From assembly GCA_937995755.1 (NCBI GenBank), contig CALKJD010000113.1:1-64000 (forward strand): a stretch of 64,000 nucleotides of DNA, read 5' to 3'. The notes below the pieces were generated by a model. That model searched no databases, was not told the DNA's origin, and saw only the letters and a list, made by a program, of their open reading frames with translations. Source of the DNA: an uncultured Saprospiraceae bacterium. Lineage in GTDB: Bacteria; Bacteroidota; Bacteroidia; Chitinophagales; Saprospiraceae. Position numbers and translations under genes: made by a program. Each line of letters opens with the position of its first letter. The first letter of the stretch is position 1. Below, in pieces: positions 18,812 through 27,663 of this stretch.

Positions 18812-19744
18812 ATGGCTGACGTAAAATTATTTGCAGGATCGGGTTCTACGATACTTGCGGACAAGATTTCAGATTATTACGGATATTCTCTTGGAGATAG
18901 AGAAGTAAAAACATTTAGCGACGGAGAGATGCAGGTCGTTATCAATGAGTCTGTCCGTGGGGCATACGTATTTTTTATCGCTTCTACATTTGCACCATCA
19001 GAAAATTTGATAGAATTATTGTTAATGATCGATAGCGCTAAGAGAGCATCTGCGGAGTATATCACAGCGGTGATACCATACTTTGGCTATGCTAGGCAAG
19101 ATCGTAAAGACAAACCAAGAGTACCTATCTCTGCAAAGTTAATGGCTAATCTAATAGAGGCTGCTGGAGCTACTCGTGTGATGACGATGGATTTTCATGC
19201 AGATCAAATTCAAGGATTTTTCGATATACCAGTAGATCACCTCAAAGGTGAAGCGATCTTTATGCCGTACCTTGAGTCTCAGGACCTTAGTAACGTCACT
19301 TTTGCGTCACCAGATGTAGGTGGAGTTAAGAGAGCGAGGTCATTTGCTAAATATTTTCAGAGAGATCTCGTAATCTGTGATAAGGAGAGAAGAAAGGCAA
19401 ATGAAGTAAGTGCGATCACTGTAATAGGTGAAGTAGAAGGCGCGGATGTCATTATGATCGATGATATGGTGGATACTGCAGGTACTATGTGTAAAGCAGC
19501 AGACGCTTTGTTAGAGAAAGGAGCTAAGAGTGTAAGAGCGATGTGTACTCATGCGGTACTGAGTGGCAAGGCTTACGAAAACATCAATAATAGTAACCTA
19601 ACAGAGCTGATCGTAACAGATACGATACCATTAAGACAAGAGTCGGATAAGATTAAAGTGTTGTCATGTAGTAAGTTATTTGCTAGAGCGATACGTAACA
19701 CTCACGAATACAAGTCAATCGCCGCCTTGTTTGTGGATAAGTAA
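18812..19744 (+). CDS. prs: Ribose-phosphate pyrophosphokinase (PRPP synthetase)
   Basis: Cytoplasmic enzyme of 310 residues that transfers pyrophosphate from ATP to ribose 5-phosphate, giving PRPP for purine, pyrimidine, His, Trp and NAD synthesis. Visible signatures are the FSDGEMQV segment, the flexible-loop region RQDRKDKPR, the metal-binding MDFHADQIQGFF motif and the PRPP-binding loop VMIDDMVDTAGT. Length is normal for class I enzymes. It is followed by tandem repeats and then rplY on the same strand, the common prs-rplY gene order of many bacteria. Confidence 0.97.
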   Translation: MADVKLFAGSGSTILADKISDYYGYSLGDREVKTFSDGEMQVVINESVRGAYVFFIASTFAPSENLIELLLMIDSAKRASAEYITAVIPYFGYARQDRKDKPRVPISAKLMANLIEAAGATRVMTMDFHADQIQGFFDIPVDHLKGEAIFMPYLESQDLSNVTFASPDVGGVKRARSFAKYFQRDLVICDKERRKANEVSAITVIGEVEGADVIMIDDMVDTAGTMCKAADALLEKGAKSVRAMCTHAVLSGKAYENINNSNLTELIVTDTIPLRQESDKIKVLSCSKLFARAIRNTHEYKSIAALFVDK

Positions 19745-19755
19745 AGCGCGGCTTT

Positions 19756-20050
19756 TTTTCGAAGAAAAAAAACGCGCGGACCGCAAAGTCAGGCAGTGTT
19801 TTTACCCTGAAAAGCACGTTGACTTTTGCCAAGTAGCATAAGCAAGCCTGATAAGCACTTTTCGAAGAAAAAAAACGCGCGGACCGCAAAGTCAGGCAGT
19901 GTTTGAAAAACACGTTGACTTTTGCCAAGTAGCATAAGCAAGCCTGATAAGCACTTTTCGAAGAAAAAAAACGCACGGACCGCAAAGTCAGGCAGTGTTT
20001 GAAAAACACGTTGACTTTTGCCAAGTAGTAGAAGCAAGCCTGATAAGCAC
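19756..20050. repeat. Three tandem copies of a 96-103 bp structured repeat
   Basis: Three direct copies directly after the prs stop: 19756-19858 (103 bases, with a 7-base insertion), 19859-19954 and 19955-20050 (96 bases each, nearly identical). Each unit contains an inner inverted repeat: GCAAAGTCA pairs with TGACTTTTGC, enclosing a GTGTTT/AAACAC hairpin, plus an A8 tract followed by CGCGCGG. The unit length is a multiple of three, so open frames run through the array on the minus strand, but their composition does not look like protein. The G+C-rich patches differ from the neighbourhood. A more degenerate related stretch (GATAAGCA, GCACAAGTG) continues to about 20095. Confidence 0.9.
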
Positions 20051-20171
20051 AAGTGACTGATAAGCAATTAGCTTCTGCCAGTAGCACAAGTGCCTCATAG
20101 GGCATATATAATAGTGTTTTGGATATTCATGCATTGTATAGTTGTATTAATGCATATTTGCGTTAAAATGT

Positions 20172-20179
20172 TATCTTTG
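20172..20179 (+). promoter_or_regulatory. Bacteroidota-type -7 promoter box before rplY
   Basis: TATCTTTG followed by C matches the TAnnTTTG consensus exactly. A TTG/TTTG -33 element at the usual 19-21 base spacing is not seen, so only the -7 half is supported. Transcription would begin near 20186, giving a leader of about 118 bases before rplY. Confidence 0.5.
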
Positions 20180-20233
20180 CACTCCGTTTTGAGAATATAG
20201 TCGAAATGGTCATGGATAAATGAAAGGCTTAAC

Positions 20234-20286
20234 GAGTCCGATAGCTGATTAAACCGTGAAAACTAATGATAACAAATCAAGGACTC
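20234..20286 (+). promoter_or_regulatory. Possible structured leader of rplY
   Basis: GAGTCC (20234-20239) pairs with GGACTC (20281-20286), enclosing about 40 bases, with the stem ending 17 bases before the rplY ATG. Ribosomal-protein genes often carry autoregulatory leaders at this position. It matches no leader family that I recognise, and six pairs alone can occur by chance. Confidence 0.3.
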
Positions 20287-20303
20287 ACTAAAAAAATAAT
20301 ACA

Positions 20304-20906
20304 ATGGAATATTTATCAGTAGCAGCAAGTAAAAGAGAAGGAACTGGAAAAAAAGCTATGAAAAGCTTAAGAAAAGAAGGTAGTGTACCTGCAGTACTTT
20401 ATGGTAGTGGAACTAACACTAATCTTTCAGTTAAACCAATGGCTGTAAGAGACCTAATATACACTAGTGAATTCAAATTAGCTGAATTAGATATAGACGG
20501 ATCAAAACATAAATGTTTCGTAAAAGATATACAGTTTGATCCTATCACAGATGAGATCAGACACATTGATTTCCTAGAGTTAATAGCAGGACAACCAGTA
20601 AAGGTAAAAGTACCTGTTCGCTACGTAGGAGAATCTCCAGGTGTAAAAGTGGGTGGTAAATTGATGTCACAAATGAGATCTATCAAGATCAAATGTACTC
20701 CAGAAAATATCGTTTCTTCGCTAGATCTTGATATTTCAGGAGTTGAGTTAGGAGCAGCGATTAGAGTTAGAGACCTTACTGTACCAGAAAATATCGAAGT
20801 AATGTCTGTAGCAGCAGCACCAGTAGCATACGTAGAAGTGCCAAGAGCACTTAAGTCTGCAACAACGGAAGCGGCTAAAGAAGGTGGCGCAGTCGCTGCA
20901 GAGTAA
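20304..20906 (+). CDS. rplY: 50S ribosomal protein L25 (CTC/TL5 type)
   Basis: 200-residue L25 of the long CTC form: an N-terminal 5S-rRNA-binding L25 domain (about 1-92, with KREGTGKKAMKSLRKEG and VPAVLYG) and a C-terminal beta domain (about 95-185). It ends in a low-complexity Ala/Glu-rich tail (TTEAAKEGGAVAAE) common in Bacteroidota homologues. It binds 5S rRNA in the large subunit. Gene order after prs is the widespread one, but here more than 550 bases of repeats and leader intervene and a separate promoter box is present. A factor-independent terminator follows. Confidence 0.96.
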   Translation: MEYLSVAASKREGTGKKAMKSLRKEGSVPAVLYGSGTNTNLSVKPMAVRDLIYTSEFKLAELDIDGSKHKCFVKDIQFDPITDEIRHIDFLELIAGQPVKVKVPVRYVGESPGVKVGGKLMSQMRSIKIKCTPENIVSSLDLDISGVELGAAIRVRDLTVPENIEVMSVAAAPVAYVEVPRALKSATTEAAKEGGAVAAE

Positions 20907-20936
20907 AAGAATACAATATCTCAGAATATATCAACT

Positions 20937-20969
20937 ACGGTTATCGATTCATTTCGGTAACCGTTTTTT
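20937..20969 (+). terminator. Rho-independent terminator of rplY
   Basis: A 10-bp stem with one G-T wobble (20937-20946 with 20955-20964), an 8-base loop and a run of six T (20964-20969), 30 bases after the rplY stop codon. Confidence 0.85.
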
Positions 20970-21097
20970 ATGTAGCTATAGAGATTGTTGCTATTGTAAG
21001 ATTTGAAATTATAAGACGATAATCTATCTACTTTATAACTTTATTAGTTTCTTGGGATCTGTATATATTATTGCTGAATCACATTTAAGCTCATTAT

Positions 21098-21706
21098 ATG
21101 AAAATCATCTGTATAGGACGTAATTACGTCGATCATGCAAAGGAATTAAGTAATCCAGTACCCAAGGAACCGCTTGTATTTATGAAGCCTAGTACAGCTT
21201 TATTGATCAATAATGATCCCATGTATATTCCTGATTTTACGGATGATTTGCATTACGAAGGTGAAATTGTACTACATATTTGCAAAAATGGCAGACATGT
21301 TCAACCAGACTTCGCAAAGGGGTATTATGACAAGATCGCATACGGTATTGATTTTACGGCAAGAGATGTACAGCAACGATGTAAGGAAAAGGGACATCCA
21401 TGGGAGATCGCAAAGGCTTTTGATAAGTCAGCTGGTTTAAGTAAGTTTATTGATGTCGAAGGGTTGGATATGCAAAACCTCAAGTTTCAAACTAAACTCA
21501 ATGGTGAAGTAGTACAAGATGGAAATACTAAAGATCTAATCTTCGACTTCGAGTATATTATCTGTTATGTTTCCCAATTTTTTAAATTACATGTAGGTGA
21601 TTTGATCTATACTGGAACACCAGCTGGAGTTGGTCCAGTAAAAATAGGCGATACCTTAGAGGGTAGTATAGAAGGGCAGGAGATGCTGAGTTGTCTGATA
21701 AAATAG
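21098..21706 (+). CDS. Fumarylacetoacetate hydrolase (FAH) family protein
   Basis: Cytoplasmic protein of 202 residues with the single-domain FAH fold: GRNYVDHAKEL at the N-terminus, the metal-ligand motif HYEGEIVL, DFTARDVQ, and the C-terminal TGTPAGVGPVKIGD. The short type includes acylpyruvate hydrolases (YcgM, FAHD1-like) and oxaloacetate decarboxylases, which act on C-C bonds of 2-oxo acids with Mg2+. The exact substrate is open. Converges with the glycosyltransferase gene with a nine-base gap. Confidence 0.88.
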   Translation: MKIICIGRNYVDHAKELSNPVPKEPLVFMKPSTALLINNDPMYIPDFTDDLHYEGEIVLHICKNGRHVQPDFAKGYYDKIAYGIDFTARDVQQRCKEKGHPWEIAKAFDKSAGLSKFIDVEGLDMQNLKFQTKLNGEVVQDGNTKDLIFDFEYIICYVSQFFKLHVGDLIYTGTPAGVGPVKIGDTLEGSIEGQEMLSCLIK

Positions 21707-21715
21707 CATTGCTGG

Positions 21716-22828
21716 TCAATGATTGACTAATTTGTCAATTACAGATAGGAATGTAGCAGCGTGATTTTTCCAAGAGTATTGATCGGAATGAGTAACCGAC
21801 TTGTCTTTAATCGCTTCTCGCTCCTCGACAGTGTAGGCTAATGCCGTCTGCATATGGCCAATTAGATCTCTCTCAGATGTAGGGTCAATATATAAAGCCA
21901 ATGATCCTCCCACTTCAGGAAGGCTACTTACATTAGCACATATCACTGGTACACCACATGACATCCCTTCTAATACAGGAAACCCAAAACCTTCATATAT
22001 AGATGGGTAGATTAAAGCTATAGCTTGAGAATAGAGTGCCGGCAATATTTTTTTGTCTACATAGCCAAGCATTGTAATCTTATCACGATAGGGATGTTCC
22101 GCTAAGGCTTTTTCAAAAGATTCAGTTTTCCATCCTAATCCACCTGCGATTACTAATGATATATCTTCTTGAGATTCGTCGATTACTTTTTCAAAGGCAG
22201 ACAGCAGTAACTCAAGGTTTTTCCTAGGTTCAATAGTACCTACCGTAAGGAAGTATCTATTACGGATTCCATTGTCAATGAGTACCTGAGGATCAATAGT
22301 AGGTGTGTAGGATCTATCTTTGCCAAGTAAAATCGCTGTATTTTTATCTTTGGTATTTGGATAATAATGTTCTAGATCTCTACTTGTATTCTGTGAGTTG
22401 GTGATGACATGATCTGTTTTAGATAGTATTCTACTCAGGAATATTCGTTGGAGAATCTGCCCATGCCATGTGTGATGTTCTGGAAATATTATCGGAGTAA
22501 GATCATGGATTACTGTCATCCTCTTAATGCTACTCGGTAAATTAAATGGGCCGAAGTGTGCCGGTTCGATGACCACATCTACTTTTTCTTTTCTGAGTGC
22601 AAGAGGCACTTGTACAAAGAGGCGTAGAGATGCAAATCCAGGAATCGGCTTGACTGGAATAACAATCTGCTTGACCTTGTCAGGAAGTGACGGATCATAT
22701 TTCTGCCTTACTAATACATAGGTATGTGCATCATCGCTAGAAATGAGCTCTTCTATCAATGACTTTGTAAATATATGTACACCAGCATTTTGATTGTCTA
22801 GTGGATCAGCTAATATGGCTATTTTCAT
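21716..22828 (-). CDS. Glycosyltransferase family 4 protein
   Basis: GT-B retaining glycosyltransferase of 370 residues. The C-terminal half has the donor-binding signature: TVGTIEPRKNLELLLSAFE and the E-x7-E region YPSIYEGFGFPVLEGMSCG, typical of GT4 enzymes that use UDP- or GDP-sugars. Its ATG follows the TAG stop of the upstream sulfotransferase with no spacing, so the two are translated together. The context points to synthesis of a sulfated surface glycan. No signal or membrane helix; presumably at the cytoplasmic face of the inner membrane. Confidence 0.88.
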   Translation of the reverse strand: MKIAILADPLDNQNAGVHIFTKSLIEELISSDDAHTYVLVRQKYDPSLPDKVKQIVIPVKPIPGFASLRLFVQVPLALRKEKVDVVIEPAHFGPFNLPSSIKRMTVIHDLTPIIFPEHHTWHGQILQRIFLSRILSKTDHVITNSQNTSRDLEHYYPNTKDKNTAILLGKDRSYTPTIDPQVLIDNGIRNRYFLTVGTIEPRKNLELLLSAFEKVIDESQEDISLVIAGGLGWKTESFEKALAEHPYRDKITMLGYVDKKILPALYSQAIALIYPSIYEGFGFPVLEGMSCGVPVICANVSSLPEVGGSLALYIDPTSERDLIGHMQTALAYTVEEREAIKDKSVTHSDQYSWKNHAATFLSVIDKLVNH

Positions 22829-23509
22829 CTAATAATATTTTAGCTCTTGCATTTGTTTTTTATTTTTCATCCAAAATAATGCTCTATGAATATGAGGCAT
22901 TTCATCCTTGTATGATCCAGATACTCCTCTACGGAAAAATTTATCAGAAAATTCTTTGCCCTTGATAGCTTTATTAATCCGTTTCGCTCCACTGCCATAA
23001 TGGGCTTTACCTTTCTTAAGTTGAGAAAAGGTAGGTAAATTATCCACTTTAGCATCTGGGAGCTCCATTATTTGTGAAAGCTTACGGACCTCCTTAAGTG
23101 GATCTTTTATAAGATCTTCGTATTTGATAACGATATCCGCAGTATCCATCCATGCTTCAACATTGCCTCCCCATCCACCGAAGAAGCTGCCTTCTCTCGC
23201 TAGAATGGCCTCGGTCAGATTCCAATAGTAATTAGACCCTGGTGCGATGATGTCCTTTCTATGATGCGCCATAGATACGAGTGCATCTCGACCATCACGT
23301 ACGAGGTACACTGATTTGGCACTTTGTAGGCGATTGGGTAATTGGTCAGGTAATAAATGTGTCTTGACTATGGGATATGATTCGAAATTTTCGTCTACAG
23401 TGACTACTGTTTCTTGATGATAGGAGCTCGATTCTAAGCCATACACTTGATACATGATGTTACGAAAAAAGGTATTTCCTGACCTTGGGAATGAAGCTAA
23501 CCATATCAT
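22829..23509 (-). CDS. PAPS-dependent sulfotransferase (Sulfotransfer_1 type), copy A
   Basis: 226-residue cytosolic sulfotransferase that should transfer sulfate from PAPS to a glycan hydroxyl or similar group. The 5'-phosphosulfate loop is FPRSGNTFF (residues 8-16), and the 3'-phosphate motif is VYLVRDGRDALVSMAHH. It is shorter than animal enzymes but normal for bacterial ones. It is clearly paralogous to the next gene upstream (23743-24420): the N-termini match at most positions (MIWLxSxPRSGNTFFR), as do GRDxxVSxAHH and KxGSGA. Directly abuts the GT4 gene. Confidence 0.88.
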   Translation of the reverse strand: MIWLASFPRSGNTFFRNIMYQVYGLESSSYHQETVVTVDENFESYPIVKTHLLPDQLPNRLQSAKSVYLVRDGRDALVSMAHHRKDIIAPGSNYYWNLTEAILAREGSFFGGWGGNVEAWMDTADIVIKYEDLIKDPLKEVRKLSQIMELPDAKVDNLPTFSQLKKGKAHYGSGAKRINKAIKGKEFSDKFFRRGVSGSYKDEMPHIHRALFWMKNKKQMQELKYY

Positions 23510-23742
23510 AAATAAACTCGACTTTTAGTATTTGTACTTGTAGAGGTAAATATCTTAAAATGTTTGTAGTAGCTATACTCTTAGACTATCTAATGTTCTA
23601 GATATTCATCTTTAGCTATGATATTTCATGTATTACGTCAAGATCATTGCAATACCTACGTATATCTCGCTTTGATTTGTAATAAGCAGCAGTTGAAGTT
23701 AGATGCTGTTATAATAAAATGATTTAGGTCGATCAGACTTAT

Positions 23743-24420
23743 TTAGCGTTTAGGATAATACTTGCGGAGCATCTTACCATGCATTATGTTGAACAGAAAT
23801 TGATGAAATAGATTCATTTCATCCTTATAAGTGCCCACTTTACCTTTTCTGTAGAACTTTGACGCTTCTTTTTTCCTTTTTTCTTCATCTGAAGACGCTC
23901 CACTGCCATACTTTGGTGCACTTGCCTTGAGTTGATCAAAAGTTGGTAATGCGTCGATATTGGGTTCTGGGAGATCCATTATTGCCCTCAGTCGCTCGAC
24001 TTGACCAATAGGATCCTTGATTAGGTCTTCAAACTTGATCGTGACATCAGTTCTTTCTTCCCAAGAGGATACATGTCCAGACCATCCACCATCAAATCGG
24101 TTGCCTATACCTAAGATGCATTCGGTTAATGCTCTGAAGTAACTTTGTTTCTTTTGTTTGATGTCTATACGATGATGTGCAAGTGACACTACGCTATCTC
24201 TACCATCACGCATGAGATAGACTACTTTGTGATCTAGTAGATTGGCAGGTATGCTATTAGGCTGTAAATGGGTCTTTAAAGCGCTATATTTAAGAAGTTC
24301 CTCTTCTGGTAAGTGGCTCGTTTTTGGACTATATTCACTAGATTCTATACCATACACTTTATCGAGTATCATTCTGAAAAAAGTGTTGCCTGAGCGGGGG
24401 TAAGAAACTAGCCAGATCAT
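23743..24420 (-). CDS. PAPS-dependent sulfotransferase (Sulfotransfer_1 type), copy B
   Basis: 225-residue paralogue of the adjacent sulfotransferase. It has the PAPS-binding YPRSGNTFF loop at residues 7-15 and the LMRDGRDSVVSLAHHR motif. Similarity to copy A runs through the whole length, including the C-terminal FYRKGKVGTYKDEM segment, so the pair arose by tandem duplication. A 232-base gap separates them. It begins the minus-strand arm of the glycan locus, divergent from the large membrane protein at 24658. Different acceptor positions on the same glycan would explain keeping both, but this is inference. Confidence 0.88.
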   Translation of the reverse strand: MIWLVSYPRSGNTFFRMILDKVYGIESSEYSPKTSHLPEEELLKYSALKTHLQPNSIPANLLDHKVVYLMRDGRDSVVSLAHHRIDIKQKKQSYFRALTECILGIGNRFDGGWSGHVSSWEERTDVTIKFEDLIKDPIGQVERLRAIMDLPEPNIDALPTFDQLKASAPKYGSGASSDEEKRKKEASKFYRKGKVGTYKDEMNLFHQFLFNIMHGKMLRKYYPKR

Positions 24421-24657
24421 TAAGCTGAATTTTGTTTAATCAAAATTAGTTATTCTTTTAAATATATGTTCTTTTGGTTCTTTTAATGTGTATATATTTC
24501 TGATAAGGATTGTAATTGATAACTTTGGGTATAATTAGATATGTTTTGTTAATTGACGGCGGTTAGCAATAGTATATTTATACCAAGATGATTGAATCTG
24601 ATACGTCTATCTTAGTAATTATAAATAAGTACAAAAAATACTGATTGGATTCTAATT

Positions 24658-27654
24658 ATGAGTAATCGATTTAATACAATATTAGGAAAGGTTTTGATCT
24701 CATTGTGGGTACTGTACGTGGTTATAGGCTACCTGATTTATCGACCCTATTATATTAAGTCAGTCTCAGAATCACCTTATTTTGGAGTGCTCCTCACTTT
24801 GGTGTTGATAGGAGCTGTTTTGGCATTCGTCTTTAGTAAATTCAAGTGGGGTATAAGACCTTATGTAGCGTATTTGGTCATGTTACTATTTATGATGATT
24901 ATCTATGGTGGAGTTACCGCAGATCAAGATGCGATTGTTGATTTAGGAGGCCAGCGTTTTTTAGCTTTTGTAGTCAATCAAGTAGTACTACATCTTAGTG
25001 TGATGGTTATTTTCATTGCATGCTATGTTTTGGGTGATTGGACAAGGTTAATAGATAAATCAAGATTTGGAAGCTTAGAATATAAATTCATTGCCATTGT
25101 ATTAGGTATCATAGGGTTGTCCATCGCAACTTTTATTTTGACCAGTTTGGGTATAGGAACTCAGTATCCTATTATGGGACTAGTGGTTGTGATTTTATTG
25201 GCTAGATACAAAGTTATACTCGAGCTACTCCAAAATGATATTACCCGTAAATGGCTTTCTACTCGTGCGAGTTCCATCGATTATGGACTGTTCTTTTTTA
25301 TATTGATTGCGGTAGCATTTTACTTTATAGGTGCATATAAGTTATTTCCAATCGGCTTTGATAGTGCGGCCAAATATCAAAATATATCTAACATCGTATT
25401 TGAGACAGGTTCGTTAGTGCCAGGTCAAGCGCCATATTATTGGTCACTTTTTACTTCCATTGGGGCGATAATGTTTGGTTCTATTTCAGTATCTATATTT
25501 TTATCGCATGCGGCATTAGTTTTAGTTTTAATTGGCTTGTATTGTCTTAGCAGTAAATTGTTATCCCTTAGATATTCAATGCTGTTTATTGCTTTTGTGG
25601 CTTACCTTCCAGGCATATCTTTCTTGAGCTATTTCGATGCAAAAGTCGATTTGGGCTATGTGGCGATATTACTTGCTGGCTTAGTCTATTACACTACTTA
25701 TATAAGAGATTACCAAGAAGGTGTAAAAACGAATTGGATTAAGGTCTATGCAACTATAGGCCTAATAATCGGATTTGCGGTAGGAGTAAAGTACTTAGCT
25801 ATATTATATGCTGCGGGTATTGTAGGGGTCATATTATATCGATGGGGCGGCGCAAGACTTATCCTGTCAAATGTATTTTTATTTTCTGGAGTTTTGTTGT
25901 TTTTCAATGTTCAAAAATTTGGCTATCTAGATATTTCACAAGTAGAAAGGTGGGGTATAGTTATTTCGAGTTTGGTTCTTTCGTTGGGCCTATTATTAAG
26001 TCAAAGAAATATCTTCAAGGGAAAAGAATGGCAGAAGATATTAAAGTATATATCTGTCATGACCTTGGCCGCTTTAGTAGTGTTTTCGCCTTGGATGATA
26101 AAGAATGGAATTGAATCGAATGGATTAGATTTCAAAAATATAATGTTGGGTAGTAGCAGTAGTTCTGCTAGAGAATCTTTTAATTATCAATGGTTAGAGG
26201 AAAATGGTATTGACTATAAATTATCAGAAGATATTCGTCAGACATATTTAGATAATGTGCATGAAGGTGCAGCAGACGGTTTGGATGTTCCAGATTCAGT
26301 AATGGTAGCTAGTTTTTATAAACTCTATAAGAATGATAGAGATAAGCTTAAGGATTTGGTTTATGATAAAGCTGTATCTGGTAAAAAGATAGAAATTGAA
26401 AGATATTTGGGGTATGAGTTAGGTGTAATGAAATATTTGTCTTTGCCCATAGATTTAACTAATGGTACCAACATGCTTAGAAATAGAGCTGGGGATTATG
26501 GTTACTTGTTGTTGTTAATATTACCTATTATTTTATTGCTCACTAGCAAAGTAAATAAACTTGTATGGTGGAGTAAAGTGGTAGTAATATTTGTGTTGTC
26601 TGGGCTTTCAATAGCATCAAGCTTTGATCATCTCGGAGTTTCTACTTTTCAAGAATATCTATCAAAAGTGATTACGCCTAATTATGTATCAGATGGAGCA
26701 TTTAATGGTTTCGTCGAAGGCTTCTTATATCTTCAATATAGTTTTGGTGAATTGTTTGGAGGGCTGCATGGCATTCTTTCTCAAGTACCGTTTTCATTGA
26801 GTGTGTTGTTATGTATAATTGTTACTTTATTCATGATCTATGGCATGCGAGTTACTTGGAGGTCTTTACCTTTAGTAGCTAGACTATTGACAACGGTTGC
26901 CATTACATTTACATTCTTTTGGTTGGTGATTGGTAATGCTATACCTTTTTATGGGTTGCCTGCGATTCTTTTATTGTTTCTTTTATGCTTTTATTGGATT
27001 GAACATTCTGTTCCTTCAGGAGATCTACAATTGTTAAATTGGGTCAAGCGAGTATTTGTAGTCTCAGTAGGCTTAAGTTTATTCTTGTCATATTTTGTAT
27101 TATTCACTAATTATTCTAATCAATGGAAAATAAGTGATAAACTATTTGAAAGGGCATTTTTGTTTGATGCTTCTCATTTCAATGGAGCGACCTATACTTT
27201 TGATAAAATGATGCCAAGGCATAGAGAAGCAGTAGATATATTAAATGATGACTTAGATAAAAAAATATATAGAATAGGTACATTTTTAAATTACCATATT
27301 AAGAATAATACAGAACGTGTAGTTGAGGATAATCAACTTAATTTATTTGCACGTACCAGCGAAAAATTAGTGAATAAGGCTGACTTTATAGAAGCGTTGA
27401 AGAAAGGAGGATTTAAGTATATAGTATTTGATCTCAAGTCTGCAGTTAACGATACTAATAGTAATTTAGAACAATCTCAACGCGTGCAGTCCTTAGTTAG
27501 TGTTTTAGGAAATAATCCAAATTTGGATATAGCGTTTACTGATCGAATAGTTGAACGTAAGGATCCAAATACTGGTAAAACTAAACGGATGTATGGTTTG
27601 GGCGGTGGAAAAACTGTGGCTGATGGTAGTGTTGCCATATTTAAGATTAAGTAA
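24658..27654 (+). CDS. Large multi-spanning membrane protein, GT-C glycosyltransferase-like
   Basis: 998-residue inner-membrane protein with roughly twenty hydrophobic segments over residues 10-830 and a soluble C-terminal domain (about 840-998). It resembles GT-C enzymes of the GT39/PMT_2 type, which use polyprenyl-phosphate sugars: an acidic residue after an early helix (PIGFDSAAKYQ) and the later FLSYFDAKVDLGYVAI, like the E/D-x-KxD patterns of ArnT-like proteins. It is far longer than a usual O-antigen polymerase. Neighbouring GT2 and DUF2304 genes fit a polyprenyl-phosphate-sugar donor system. First gene of a plus-strand operon reaching the sulfotransferase at 32058. Function inferred. 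Confidence 0.65.
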   Translation: MSNRFNTILGKVLISLWVLYVVIGYLIYRPYYIKSVSESPYFGVLLTLVLIGAVLAFVFSKFKWGIRPYVAYLVMLLFMMIIYGGVTADQDAIVDLGGQRFLAFVVNQVVLHLSVMVIFIACYVLGDWTRLIDKSRFGSLEYKFIAIVLGIIGLSIATFILTSLGIGTQYPIMGLVVVILLARYKVILELLQNDITRKWLSTRASSIDYGLFFFILIAVAFYFIGAYKLFPIGFDSAAKYQNISNIVFETGSLVPGQAPYYWSLFTSIGAIMFGSISVSIFLSHAALVLVLIGLYCLSSKLLSLRYSMLFIAFVAYLPGISFLSYFDAKVDLGYVAILLAGLVYYTTYIRDYQEGVKTNWIKVYATIGLIIGFAVGVKYLAILYAAGIVGVILYRWGGARLILSNVFLFSGVLLFFNVQKFGYLDISQVERWGIVISSLVLSLGLLLSQRNIFKGKEWQKILKYISVMTLAALVVFSPWMIKNGIESNGLDFKNIMLGSSSSSARESFNYQWLEENGIDYKLSEDIRQTYLDNVHEGAADGLDVPDSVMVASFYKLYKNDRDKLKDLVYDKAVSGKKIEIERYLGYELGVMKYLSLPIDLTNGTNMLRNRAGDYGYLLLLILPIILLLTSKVNKLVWWSKVVVIFVLSGLSIASSFDHLGVSTFQEYLSKVITPNYVSDGAFNGFVEGFLYLQYSFGELFGGLHGILSQVPFSLSVLLCIIVTLFMIYGMRVTWRSLPLVARLLTTVAITFTFFWLVIGNAIPFYGLPAILLLFLLCFYWIEHSVPSGDLQLLNWVKRVFVVSVGLSLFLSYFVLFTNYSNQWKISDKLFERAFLFDASHFNGATYTFDKMMPRHREAVDILNDDLDKKIYRIGTFLNYHIKNNTERVVEDNQLNLFARTSEKLVNKADFIEALKKGGFKYIVFDLKSAVNDTNSNLEQSQRVQSLVSVLGNNPNLDIAFTDRIVERKDPNTGKTKRMYGLGGGKTVADGSVAIFKIK

Positions 27655-27663
27655 GCGCTGTAT

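Larger units (their letters stand above)
20051..20303. other. Leader region of rplY
   Basis: This gap between the tandem repeats and rplY holds repeat-derived sequence (to about 20100), a strong -7 promoter box at 20172-20179, two tiny overlapping ORFs (20206-20252) and a long-range stem (20234-20286) immediately before rplY. No larger gene is visible. Confidence 0.5.

Noticed and set aside
19683-20105. A 140-codon open frame on the minus strand through the tandem repeats
   Set aside because: The 96-bp period is divisible by three, so any frame without a stop in one unit stays open. The translation is merely a repeat of a Cys/Phe/Leu-rich stretch and overlaps the prs end.
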